Part shown: one piece after another, positions 17,366 through 25,276 of the stretch | Layout of the letters: every line of letters begins with the position of its first letter | Position numbering within the stretch: the stretch's first letter is position 1 | Source: Bacillota bacterium | Lineage (GTDB): Bacteria; Bacillota; Clostridia; Peptostreptococcales; Anaerovoracaceae | Reading direction: 5' to 3' | Length of the DNA: 41,237 nucleotides | Assembly (NCBI GenBank): GCA_017417045.1 | Contig: JAFPZZ010000030.1 | Location: 1 to 41,237 of the forward strand | The notes under the pieces: generated by a model | Told to the model about the DNA's origin: nothing | Seen by the model: the letters and a program-made list of their open reading frames with translations, nothing else | The model's database searches: none | Position numbers and translations under genes: made by a program

Positions 17366-20300
17366 TTATTTCTGATCCTTCCAGATCTCCGGATCGTAGC
17401 GCGAGACGGAGATCTTCGGGAACGGCGTCTCTATGCCGTTCTCCTGGAATATCCTGAGTATTCCCCTGTTCAAGTACCTGCCGACGGAGTAGATATCCTG
17501 CTCGTTGCACTTGCAGCAGACGAGCAGTTCTACGCCGCTCTCGCCGAGCTTCGACACTCCGAGATAGGTCGGTCCGTCCATGATGAGGCTGCCTTCGCGG
17601 AGCTTGGGCAGTTCCCTCTTAAGCACTTCTTCGATGTAGTCTATATCCTGGCCGTATTCGACGTTCACGTAGCAGAGCGCGGTCGAGGCCTCCTTGGTCA
17701 TGTTCAGGACTCCGGAGATGTCGCTGTTGTTGTAGATCTTTATGTTGCCGTCCACTCCAAGTATCTTGGTCGTGCGCAGCCCTATATCCATGACCGTTCC
17801 GCGGTAGCCATTGATGGTGACTATGTCGCCTACCCTGAACTCGCCCTCGAAGACAATGAATATGCCCGCGATGACGTCCTTGATGAGGCTCTGCGCTCCG
17901 AGACCTATGACCAGCGACAGCACTCCTGCGCTTGCCAGCAGGCTGGTGGAGTCGATGCCAACAAGGAAGAGGCAGTAGAAGAGCACGAGTATTGCTCCGC
18001 CGTATTTTACTATCGAGAGCAGCAGGTGGCCTATGGTCTCTCCGCGCGCGCCAAGAAGCGAGGTTATGAGCCTGACCGGTATGCGCAGGAGCGACGTGGC
18101 GATCACCACCAGGGCAATGACCAGCATGCAGGCGCTGAACGCGAAGATGTTGGGACCCCTGTCCCAGTTGCCGCTTAGTATATATTTGATGACGGAGTTC
18201 TCGTCGAAGAGCACCTTCGCCTGGATCGCGGACAGGGCCACATATACCATGAGGACGCCAATCACGACGCTCACCATCTGCATGAGTTTCTGCTCGGGAT
18301 TCTTATCCTTCCAGGGTATGCTCCTGCTGTCCCAGCGCGCGGCCGCCTTCACGGTCGAAACGCTGTGACCGGATGGGAGCAGTACGTTAAATATCGCGGA
18401 ATCGAGTCCGGTGCTGCCTTCCGCCCCGCTCATGGTCTCGTAGAGCATCTCCTCTTCCTTCGTCGTCATGGTCACGGTGAGGGAAAGGATGAGTATCAGT
18501 ATGAGACTCGTGAAGGCCGTTATCAGCGACACGGGCCATCTCGCCGCGAAGAGCTCGGACTTCGGTATCGCCGTGCCTACGTAGTACCCGCTGTCGTAAC
18601 GGAAATAGCGGAAATACTCCGCCGCGTCCATCCGCGTGAAACCGTAGTAATCCTGCCCTGTGAAAGCCTTTTCCGGGACGCCCGTATCGGTCCCCTTCTG
18701 CCCTATCTGGAATTCGAAGGGTGAATAGAGGCAGACGTGGTCGGCGCTCGAATCATAGAGCGTGATGAATCCGCCGCTGAGCATGTCGGTGGAGAACACG
18801 TAATCGACGTCAGTCGAAGCCATGATCTTCTCGGCGAGCTCGGTGTCGAGTCCTATCTGGAGCATGGCCCTGTGCGGGGTGATGCCGCCGGCGCTCTCGA
18901 TGCCGCTGAGCTGCTCTCCCATCAGAGCTCTCTCATAGTCGTAGCGCGAGACGTAGACGGTATTTCCACCGCCGTCTTTCGCGGTGTAGTAATTGAAGGC
19001 AACGCCGACGTACTGAGCGTCTTCTCCGGTGTCGCTCAACATGGCTTCCTGAATGAACCAGTCGGTCCTGCCGTCGAGCACCTGCAGGAAGTCGTAGGAC
19101 TGCGCGGTCTCATCGTGGCTTATCGTGAAGTACCAGTTCGCGGTGTTGGTAGCTATGGTATGGCCGTCTTCGTCGAATATGTATATGGATTCTATGTCGT
19201 TCGAATCGCAGATCTGCTGCAGCCTCGCGGACGAACCGACGGACCTCAGGGCGTTGCCCTCGTCGTCGGTCAAATAGATCCTGTTGCCGTCCCCGTCGTA
19301 GATCGAATGTACGCGGCTGGTGTGCTCGTTCAACACCGAAGGATCCTCTTCGATCAGATAAGCAATGAGCTTGGCCTTGGAAAGGAAGCGGTCGTTGTAA
19401 TACTCCTTGATGATCTGCCTGTTGACAGTGCTCTCCTCGTATCTCGCCGTGACCTCATCGAGAGCGGCGGTGGAATCCTGTATGCTCTCGGAGATCTCAA
19501 GGAGCGTCTGGGTATAGAAGGAGATGCCGAATATCAGAAGCACTCCCGTTATCATGAGCGGGAAGACCTTCCTGAAGACCGAGCGGTCGAAGATGATCTC
19601 GTCTCCGTTCTTCCTGGTAAAAAGCACCTTCCTGTCGGTCTTTACGGCCCTGCGCACGAAGTCGTTGCGCACTATTACCGCATAGGCCAGGCACATCACC
19701 ATCACGAGCACGAAGCCCGAAAGCGACCAGAAGAGCACGTATTTGTCGTTGCGGTATATGGTCTCGATGTCGGCGGCCGCGCTTATAACGGTCTTATCGC
19801 CCACGGTCCTGGAGACGCAGTAATACTTGACGCCGTTTATGGTCTCGATCCCCGAATACCCGTCCTGCAGAGCCTCTTTGGAAAGCCCTGCCTCGAGCGC
19901 GTTCATTCCGGTCAGGATCTCTCCGTCGTTGCTGTAATAGAGGAAGGTGCCGGTCTCGCTGTCTACCGCGAAGAGGAAGCCCCCGTTCCCTACGCTTATG
20001 CTGCTGAGCACAACGGATATATCCTTGAGCGAGGATATCTGGGTATCGAGGGTCGAAGCGTCGGCTCCAAGCACGAGGTAATAGGACTCGCCGCCGTATT
20101 CGCAGATGTCGGAATAGAAATAATAATAGCCGTATTTGTTGTCCTCGAGCGCGGGAACGACGCTGCCGTCTTCCTTTCTCGTCTGCTTTGTGAGGCGCCA
20201 AAGCCCCTCGAGGGAGATGAGCTCGCTCCTGACTACGTTGACGTTGTTGAAATCATCATACGGAGAGATCAGCGCCGTGCCGTTGTCGGACATCAGGAAG

Positions 20301-20674
20301 AGATAGTCCACTCCGGAGCGCTCTATCATGTCTCTGAACACTTCGGAGCGCGTCGCCGCGTCGGCACCCTCGAGCGAAGCGAAGACCCCGCTCCTGAAGA
20401 GCTCGTTGAGATCCTCGACCATATCCTGGTTGTTGTCGTGATAGACCGCTGTGAGCTCCTCCGCGTCGGATATATTGGCCTCGATTATGGAAATGGCGTC
20501 AGCCAGGGCAGTCTCGTTGTTTTCCTTCTGTCTGACCAGGGCCGTGCGGTTCTGCATGCTGCGCAGGAAAGACGCTATCAGCACCGCCCCGAGTATCACG
20601 AGGATGGTGTTCACAGCCACCTTTGAGAAGAAATATCTGTTTGCTTTTTTACGTACTTCGCTGTTGACAGCCAT
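17366..20674 (-). CDS. MscS-type mechanosensitive channel with two extracytoplasmic sensor regions
   Basis: A 1102-residue membrane protein, about four times the length of E. coli MscS. Order: TM1 (about 19-38); a 270-residue extracytoplasmic region (41-310) with Cache-like features (YLFLMSDNGTALI, paired YYYFYSDI strands); TM2 (312-336); a charged cytoplasmic loop; TM3 (369-389); a second extracytoplasmic region (390-712) with another Cache-like pattern (IESIYIFDEDGHTIATN, DYYGFTRMD); TM4 (713-736); TM5-7 (797-905); and the MscS pore helix and beta domain (907-1000), with SAGVLSLVIGLGAQSLIKD and FEGEFRVGD. The C-terminal alpha-beta domain is present. The channel core looks intact, so it likely releases solutes, possibly gated by ligands as well as tension. 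The start follows GGAGG and lies 15 nt after the SRAP gene, so the two are co-transcribed. Confidence 0.9.
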   Translation of the reverse strand: MAVNSEVRKKANRYFFSKVAVNTILVILGAVLIASFLRSMQNRTALVRQKENNETALADAISIIEANISDAEELTAVYHDNNQDMVEDLNELFRSGVFASLEGADAATRSEVFRDMIERSGVDYLFLMSDNGTALISPYDDFNNVNVVRSELISLEGLWRLTKQTRKEDGSVVPALEDNKYGYYYFYSDICEYGGESYYLVLGADASTLDTQISSLKDISVVLSSISVGNGGFLFAVDSETGTFLYYSNDGEILTGMNALEAGLSKEALQDGYSGIETINGVKYYCVSRTVGDKTVISAAADIETIYRNDKYVLFWSLSGFVLVMVMCLAYAVIVRNDFVRRAVKTDRKVLFTRKNGDEIIFDRSVFRKVFPLMITGVLLIFGISFYTQTLLEISESIQDSTAALDEVTARYEESTVNRQIIKEYYNDRFLSKAKLIAYLIEEDPSVLNEHTSRVHSIYDGDGNRIYLTDDEGNALRSVGSSARLQQICDSNDIESIYIFDEDGHTIATNTANWYFTISHDETAQSYDFLQVLDGRTDWFIQEAMLSDTGEDAQYVGVAFNYYTAKDGGGNTVYVSRYDYERALMGEQLSGIESAGGITPHRAMLQIGLDTELAEKIMASTDVDYVFSTDMLSGGFITLYDSSADHVCLYSPFEFQIGQKGTDTGVPEKAFTGQDYYGFTRMDAAEYFRYFRYDSGYYVGTAIPKSELFAARWPVSLITAFTSLILILILSLTVTMTTKEEEMLYETMSGAEGSTGLDSAIFNVLLPSGHSVSTVKAAARWDSRSIPWKDKNPEQKLMQMVSVVIGVLMVYVALSAIQAKVLFDENSVIKYILSGNWDRGPNIFAFSACMLVIALVVIATSLLRIPVRLITSLLGARGETIGHLLLSIVKYGGAILVLFYCLFLVGIDSTSLLASAGVLSLVIGLGAQSLIKDVIAGIFIVFEGEFRVGDIVTINGYRGTVMDIGLRTTKILGVDGNIKIYNNSDISGVLNMTKEASTALCYVNVEYGQDIDYIEEVLKRELPKLREGSLIMDGPTYLGVSKLGESGVELLVCCKCNEQDIYSVGRYLNRGILRIFQENGIETPFPKISVSRYDPEIWKDQK

Positions 20675-20689
20675 TTTTATCCTCCGGCT

Positions 20690-21268
20690 TCAGAACAGGC
20701 TCAGCTGTTCCTCCCGCCTGTATGGTTCAAGCTGCGGCATCTGCCGCCCTATGATGCTTTCCATAGCCCGCGCGTCGAGTATCCAGCGCCCTACGTCCTT
20801 CCTGTCAAGGATGAGGGGCATGCGCTCGTGGACCGGAGAGACCGAATCGTTGGCTTCGGTCGTGAGCACGGTGAACCTCAGCTCATCGCCGAACATGTTC
20901 CATATGCCCGCGAGAAACATCACATCTCCAGAAGGGTGTCCGAACTGCACTAGCTGCTTCCGCCTGTCCCACTCGAAAAAGCTCACAGCGGGAAGCGCGC
21001 AGCGTCGGCTGAGCGCGGAGCTGCTGAAAGCAGGCCTGGAAAGTACAGACTCCGAGCGCGCGTTGATCATGAGCCCTTTGTCTTTGCCGGGGAAGCCCCA
21101 GTTAGCCGAGCTCAGTATCAAAAGGCCGTCCTTCCCCGCTATCATTAGCGAATCCCGGCCGGGGCCTATCTCCCCCTCCGGCTCCTTAGGCCACTGCTCA
21201 TAGCGGACGTCCAGCCCGTCTATGTCCTTTTGTATACCATTAAGATCGTAATAATATCTGCAGCACAT
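20690..21268 (-). CDS. SRAP/HMCES-family abasic-site DNA-protein crosslink protein
   Basis: A 192-residue SRAP (YedK-like) protein, which covalently traps abasic sites in single-stranded DNA through an N-terminal Cys. The catalytic set is visible: Cys2 (exposed after Met removal), Asn69 in INARSE, Glu99 in SFFEW, and His147 in PVHERMP. At 192 residues it is compact compared with about 220 for YedK. The last five residues are QLSLF, matching the bacterial beta-clamp-binding consensus QL(S/D)LF, which would place it at the replication fork. It is the first gene of a unit with the sensor-MscS channel 15 nt downstream; a functional link between them is not obvious. Confidence 0.9.
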   Translation of the reverse strand: MCCRYYYDLNGIQKDIDGLDVRYEQWPKEPEGEIGPGRDSLMIAGKDGLLILSSANWGFPGKDKGLMINARSESVLSRPAFSSSALSRRCALPAVSFFEWDRRKQLVQFGHPSGDVMFLAGIWNMFGDELRFTVLTTEANDSVSPVHERMPLILDRKDVGRWILDARAMESIIGRQMPQLEPYRREEQLSLF

Positions 21269-21296
21269 AACGCATATCGATTATAACACTAAAAAA

Positions 21297-21333
21297 CGCC
21301 CCCGCAAGGCCGAAACGGGTCATGCGGGGGTTT
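21297..21333 (-). terminator. Terminator of the small unknown gene
   Basis: CCCCCGCA (21299-21306) and TGCGGGGG (21323-21330) form an 8-bp stem with a 16-nt loop; on the minus strand it is followed by CGTTTTTT. It lies between the 85-residue gene and the SRAP start. Confidence 0.8.
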
Positions 21334-21409
21334 ATATGTCCAGTCGTTTTGAGCTTGGAATGGCAGGGATCGTATTCTGAGCTACACAGCGATCTCTGCG
21401 AAAGATCCC

Positions 21410-21667
21410 TTAATTATCGTCGAATATGGCGTCCAGAAACTCAAGTTCGTCTATCCAGTCGAGACTGTCGTCCTCAATGATGAAGTTGACCTTCGTGCTG
21501 AAGATCGTCTGGACGAGCTTTGCCTTGATCCTGCATGGGTCGCCGTAGGGATCGAGTGCGCTTATCTTCGCCTTTTCCCCGAACAAAGAGACCGAGACGC
21601 TGATGCGCGAATAACCGGCGTCCTCAAGGGTGTCGATTATGAATCTTTCGAATTCGCTTTTATTCAT
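21410..21667 (-). CDS. Small conserved-looking protein of unknown function
   Basis: An 85-residue acidic soluble protein. It starts MNKSEFERFIIDTLEDAGY and has alternating hydrophobic strands (ISVSVSLFGEKAKIS, KVNFIIEDDS) and a very acidic tail ending IFDDN, suggesting a small alpha-beta fold. No known motif, no membrane segment, and no Cys. The ATG follows an AAAGGAC site, the composition matches its neighbours, and terminators lie on both sides, so it is a stand-alone gene and very likely real. It could be a phage-type or DNA-mimic acidic protein, but nothing seen requires that. Confidence 0.65.
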   Translation of the reverse strand: MNKSEFERFIIDTLEDAGYSRISVSVSLFGEKAKISALDPYGDPCRIKAKLVQTIFSTKVNFIIEDDSLDWIDELEFLDAIFDDN

Positions 21668-21706
21668 GATAGTCCTTTCCTCTTTTACGGTCCCATAATA
21701 GCGATT

Positions 21707-21743
21707 AAAACGCCCTCCGGGAAGGGGCCCGGAGAGCGTTTTT
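21707..21743. terminator. Terminator downstream of ychF
   Basis: AAAACGCCCTCCGGG (21707-21721) pairs with CCCGGAGAGCGTTTT (21728-21742) with one mismatch; T-runs follow on both strands (seven T on the plus strand, four on the minus). It lies about 65 nt past the ychF stop and just before the small gene's ribosome binding site. Confidence 0.75.
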
Positions 21744-21806
21744 TTGTACAGCGGCGGTAATAAGCGAATATGGGGCCTGTGTAGATCAGACTTTTGCCTT
21801 CAATCG

Positions 21807-22907
21807 TTACACATTAAACAGGAAATTAACTATATCCCCGTCCTTCATGACGTAGTCGCGGCCTTCGGAGCGGAGCCAGCCCTTTTCGCGGGCGGCCGCC
21901 AGACTTCCGCCGGCTTCCATGAACTTGTCGTAGGCTATGGTCTCGGCGCGTATGAAGCCTCTCTCGAAGTCGGTATGGATCTTGCCGGCGGCCTGAGGAG
22001 CCTTGGTCCCGTCCTTGATGGTCCAGGCGCGGCACTCGTCGGCGCCTGCGGTAAGGAAAGAAATTAAGTCCAGCAGCCTGTACGAGGCTTTGATGAGCCT
22101 GTCGAGTCCGCTCTCGCTTATCCCGAGCTCCTCGAGGAACATATCGCGCTCCTCGCCGTCGAGCTCGGCTATCTCGGCCTCAAGGGAGGCGCATATCGCG
22201 ACTATCTGCGCGCCGCTCTTCTCGGCGATATCGGCGACCTGCTTTACGTAGGAATCGCCTGACGCGTCAGCAGCCTCGTCCTCGGCGACGTTGGCCACGT
22301 ATATGACGGGTTTGTAAGAGAGGAGCCCCAGACCCTTTACGAAGGCCTCTTCCTCGGGGTCGTCGAACTCCAGCTCGCGGGCGTTCCTCCCCTCCTCGAG
22401 CTGCGCGTAGATGCGCTCCATCGTGGCGAGCTCACCGGCCTGCGCCTTGTTTCCGCCCTTCATGCTGCTCTTGGCCTTCGCCATGCGGCGCTCGAGTATC
22501 TCCATATCGGAGAGTATGAGCTCGGTGTCTATCGTTGCGATATCCGCGGCGGGGTCGATGCGGCCTTCCACGTGGACTATATTGTCGTCCTCGAAGCAGC
22601 GCACGACGTGTACTATGGCCTCGACCTCTCTTATGTGGCCGAGGAACTGGTTTCCGAGACCCTCGCCTTTGGACGCGCCGCGCACGAGCCCCGCTATGTC
22701 GCAGAACTCTATGGTCGCGAAGGTGGTTTTTTTGGAGTTGTATATCTCGTGGAGCTTTTGCACGCGTTCGTCCGGCACGGTAACTATGCCGACGTTGGGC
22801 TCTATGGTGCAGAAGGGATAGTTCGCCGCCTCCGCACCCGCCTTGGTGATCGCGTTGAAGAGCGTGCTCTTTCCCACGTTTGGAAGTCCGATTATTCCGA
22901 GTTTCAT
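21807..22907 (-). CDS. ychF: Redox-regulated ribosome-binding ATPase YchF/OLA1
   Basis: A 366-residue Obg-like P-loop protein of normal length. G1 is GLPNVGKST near residues 6-14, the G3 region is FCDIAGLVRGA, and the C-terminal TGS-like domain contains GWLRSEGRDYVMKDGDIVNFLFNV-type sequence typical of YchF. G4 is degenerate (YVANVAED), the feature that makes this family prefer ATP to GTP. It acts on ribosomes and in the response to oxidative stress. ATG at 22907 follows an AGGAG site. The 144-nt spacer before the peptidase gene contains no clear terminator, so read-through from the M20 gene is possible, but function suggests independent expression. Confidence 0.97.
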   Translation of the reverse strand: MKLGIIGLPNVGKSTLFNAITKAGAEAANYPFCTIEPNVGIVTVPDERVQKLHEIYNSKKTTFATIEFCDIAGLVRGASKGEGLGNQFLGHIREVEAIVHVVRCFEDDNIVHVEGRIDPAADIATIDTELILSDMEILERRMAKAKSSMKGGNKAQAGELATMERIYAQLEEGRNARELEFDDPEEEAFVKGLGLLSYKPVIYVANVAEDEAADASGDSYVKQVADIAEKSGAQIVAICASLEAEIAELDGEERDMFLEELGISESGLDRLIKASYRLLDLISFLTAGADECRAWTIKDGTKAPQAAGKIHTDFERGFIRAETIAYDKFMEAGGSLAAAREKGWLRSEGRDYVMKDGDIVNFLFNV

Positions 22908-23051
22908 GGATCTTTCTCCTGTTTCAGGGACAGCGCGTTCATGATGATGCGCGGCCCGGTATTGTAGCTGATGGTGGTCCCGGCTATAAGCAGATGAGAT
23001 CCGCTATCAACTGAAGATGATTTAACTATCAGCCTATTATGCTCTCTGCAA

Positions 23052-24299
23052 TCAGCCGATGATGGTCTCGGCGGCCTCAGTTCCCGTGCAGAGCAGCGCG
23101 ACGAGCATGGCGATCTGGCAGCCCTTGTAGGCCTCGAATTCGCAGAACTGCTCGGCGAGGGAGTGGCACTTGGAATCCCAGGGAGCGCCTCCTCCGAGGC
23201 AAACGGCGGGGAGTCCGCCCTCGAGCGCGCGGCTGCAGTTGGTGGATCCGCCGAAGCCGAGCTTTGGCTCCTTGCAGCCGAGGAATTCGGAAGCAGCCAT
23301 GGAAGCCTCGACTATCGGGGCGTGGGGATCCTGAGTTCCCGCGTTTACGTCCATGAAGTGCCTGCAGTCCCAGGTGATCTCGTTCTTGCCCCAGCGCGAG
23401 GTCTCCTCATCGCAGGCCTCCTGCACCGCGGCGAAGATCTTGTCCTTGAGCTTCATGAGCTCTTCCTGAGAGTTGGAGCGGAAGTTCAGAGTGAAGGTCG
23501 CCTTGTCGACTATGGCGTGTATCGAGGAATAGCTTCCCGCGTAGAGCCCGGACACCGCAAAGGTGGTCTTGGGGAACTCGGGGACCTGCAGCTCGGAGAT
23601 CTTGGCTATCGCCCTGCCCGCGGCGTGAGCGGGATTAGCTATATCTCCGAAGGAGCCATAGGCGTGTCCGCCTATCCCGTGGAAATTGAATTCGTAGGTC
23701 TGGATGCCGGTGGCCTCGTAAGTCACTTCCTCATAGCCTGAACCGTCAATGGAGACGGAAGCCTCAAGCTCGGGATGATGGTCGACATAATATTTCATTC
23801 CGTTCAGCGCGCCCATACCCTCTTCCTGTACGGTTCCCACAAAGTGGATGTCGCCCTTGGGCTTGATATCCGCGGCCTTCAGCGCGCGTATTACGGAGAG
23901 CACGGCAGCGACGCCCCTGTTGTCGTCTACTATGCCGGGGCAGTAGATCCAGCCGTTCTCCCTTTTTATCTCAAGCTTGGTGTCGATATCAAAGACCGTA
24001 TCCATGTGGCCTTCGACTATGGTATTCTTTCCGCCGCCCGTGCCGCGCATGATGCCTACGGCGTTGCCGTAATCATCGATGTGGCAGTCCTCGAGCCCGT
24101 ATTCCTTGAACAGTTCAAGCACGCGAGCGGCCTTCTTCTCCTCGTGGAAGGTCGGGGCCGGTATGAGCGTCAGCTCGATCTGCCTCTGTATGATGTATTC
24201 GTTGTCCTCTTCCATAAAGCGCAGGGCCTTCTGGACCTTTTCGCAGCCTGTGAGCGCGTCCACCGCGCCGCGTACCTTTTCGGATACCTGGTATTCCAT
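23052..24299 (-). CDS. M20-family metallopeptidase (PepT/ArgE/DapE-like)
   Basis: A 415-residue di-zinc aminoacyl hydrolase. Metal and catalytic motifs are in order: EGHMDTVF (His98, catalytic Asp100), GIVDDNRGV (Asp125/126), TVQEEGMG (catalytic Glu159, ligand Glu160), SIDGSG (Asp185), and KCHSLAEQF near the C-terminus (last His ligand). The dimerisation domain sits around 200-310. The start is taken as ATG at 24299 because GGAGGAG lies 6 nt upstream; an in-frame ATG 15 nt earlier overlaps that site. The TSUP transporter gene ends 41 nt upstream, so the pair is an operon at the end of the catabolic block. Likely substrate: a small peptide or N-acyl amino acid; not determinable here. Confidence 0.88.
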   Translation of the reverse strand: MEYQVSEKVRGAVDALTGCEKVQKALRFMEEDNEYIIQRQIELTLIPAPTFHEEKKAARVLELFKEYGLEDCHIDDYGNAVGIMRGTGGGKNTIVEGHMDTVFDIDTKLEIKRENGWIYCPGIVDDNRGVAAVLSVIRALKAADIKPKGDIHFVGTVQEEGMGALNGMKYYVDHHPELEASVSIDGSGYEEVTYEATGIQTYEFNFHGIGGHAYGSFGDIANPAHAAGRAIAKISELQVPEFPKTTFAVSGLYAGSYSSIHAIVDKATFTLNFRSNSQEELMKLKDKIFAAVQEACDEETSRWGKNEITWDCRHFMDVNAGTQDPHAPIVEASMAASEFLGCKEPKLGFGGSTNCSRALEGGLPAVCLGGGAPWDSKCHSLAEQFCEFEAYKGCQIAMLVALLCTGTEAAETIIG

Positions 24300-24340
24300 G
24301 TTTTTCTCCTCCATACTTAATGAGAGCGTTATTATTCAGA

Positions 24341-25114
24341 TCATTTCGCAAACAGCTCGTAGAGCATCTTCGCGAAGAGCAGTCCCAGCACTATGAACAT
24401 CATGCCGCGGACCTTCTTGCTTCCGCCCTTTATGGCGTACTGGGCGCCGAGGACGTTTCCGAGTATATTGCAGCAGAGCGCGGGGAGCGCGAGCTTCCAG
24501 TAGACGTAGCCGTGGATGATCCAGACTATCGCGGCCGCCACGTTCGAGGCGAGGTTCGCCGCCTTTGCGCAGCCCGACGCCGTCAGCAGGTCCATCGAAA
24601 GGAAGCCCGTGAAGCATATTATCATGAAGGTGCCCGTGCCGGGGCCTATCATACCGTCGTAGCAGCCTATGAGCAGGCCAATGAGCAGGGAAATGACTAT
24701 CTCCCTGGTCGAGGGGATCTCGGCTTCCGAAGCCCCGCTTTGTCCGAAATCCTTTTTGAGCACGAGGAAGACGGCCACGCAGGGCAGCGCCACGAGCATG
24801 ATGGTCTTGAGCGCGGCCTCGGATATCATAGAGGCGAGCTGGGCCCCTATCGCGGATCCCGCGAAGGCTCCTATGGCTGCGCAGACGGCGGACCTGAGCC
24901 TCACCTTTCCGTTTCTGAAATATTTGACCGTGGCGGTGAAAGTCCCGCAGCCGTTGACCAGCTTATTGGTCCCCGCGGCGAGGTGCGCGGGCAGTCCGGC
25001 CATGAGATAAGCGGGCAGAGAGATTATTCCCCCTCCCCCGGCAACTGAATCCACGAAGCCCGCGAGGAACACCAGCGGGCATACTATCAGGCAGGTCTTA
25101 AGAAATTCGCTCAT
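24341..25114 (-). CDS. TSUP (TauE/SafE) family anion transporter
   Basis: A 257-residue membrane protein with about eight hydrophobic segments. The N-terminal FVDSVAGGGGIISLPAYL motif (about residues 21-38) is diagnostic of TSUP, and the second repeat carries the matching GCYDGMIGPGTGTF (about 149-162). Members move sulfite, sulfoacetate, other organosulfonates or small carboxylates across the membrane, usually outward. AGGAGG precedes the ATG. It is followed by the M20 peptidase and preceded by two MBL hydrolases, so it may export a by-product of the locus. The substrate is inferred only from family knowledge. Confidence 0.9.
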   Translation of the reverse strand: MSEFLKTCLIVCPLVFLAGFVDSVAGGGGIISLPAYLMAGLPAHLAAGTNKLVNGCGTFTATVKYFRNGKVRLRSAVCAAIGAFAGSAIGAQLASMISEAALKTIMLVALPCVAVFLVLKKDFGQSGASEAEIPSTREIVISLLIGLLIGCYDGMIGPGTGTFMIICFTGFLSMDLLTASGCAKAANLASNVAAAIVWIIHGYVYWKLALPALCCNILGNVLGAQYAIKGGSKKVRGMMFIVLGLLFAKMLYELFAK

Positions 25115-25181
25115 ATGACCTCCTCGGCGTAAAGATATTATATTCTACCACACAAGCCGCGGCTTATGCGCGCTAATTCAC

Positions 25182-25247
25182 GGAGCTCAAAGCCTGTCCA
25201 TTACGCTGCCGTGCGGCGCTCAATGCCTGTCCAAAACGCCGCATCGC
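25182..25247 (-). repeat. Two copies of a 33-bp repeat between MBL and TSUP genes
   Basis: Units at 25182-25214 and 25215-25247 share GCTCAA-GCCTGTCCA-(T/A)ACGC and (C/T)CG(T/C)GC-like ends, in direct tandem. A partial third unit (AGCGTTCGGAG) follows. They fill most of the spacer downstream of the MBL stop and upstream of the TSUP gene; no gene or clear terminator is seen there. Confidence 0.7.
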
Positions 25248-25276
25248 AGCGTTCGGAGATCCATCTCCAGCTCGCT

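Noticed and set aside
18737..20626. 629-codon plus-strand frame opposite the MscS gene
   Set aside because: The minus strand encodes a protein with an unmistakable MscS core and membrane segments; the antisense product is Val/Glu/His-rich without domains. It arises from GC-rich codon bias.
22908..23051. Open frame between the M20 peptidase and ychF on the minus strand
   Set aside because: The frame is free of stops but has no start codon with a ribosome binding site except very near ychF, and the residues match nothing recognised. Probably untranslated leader.
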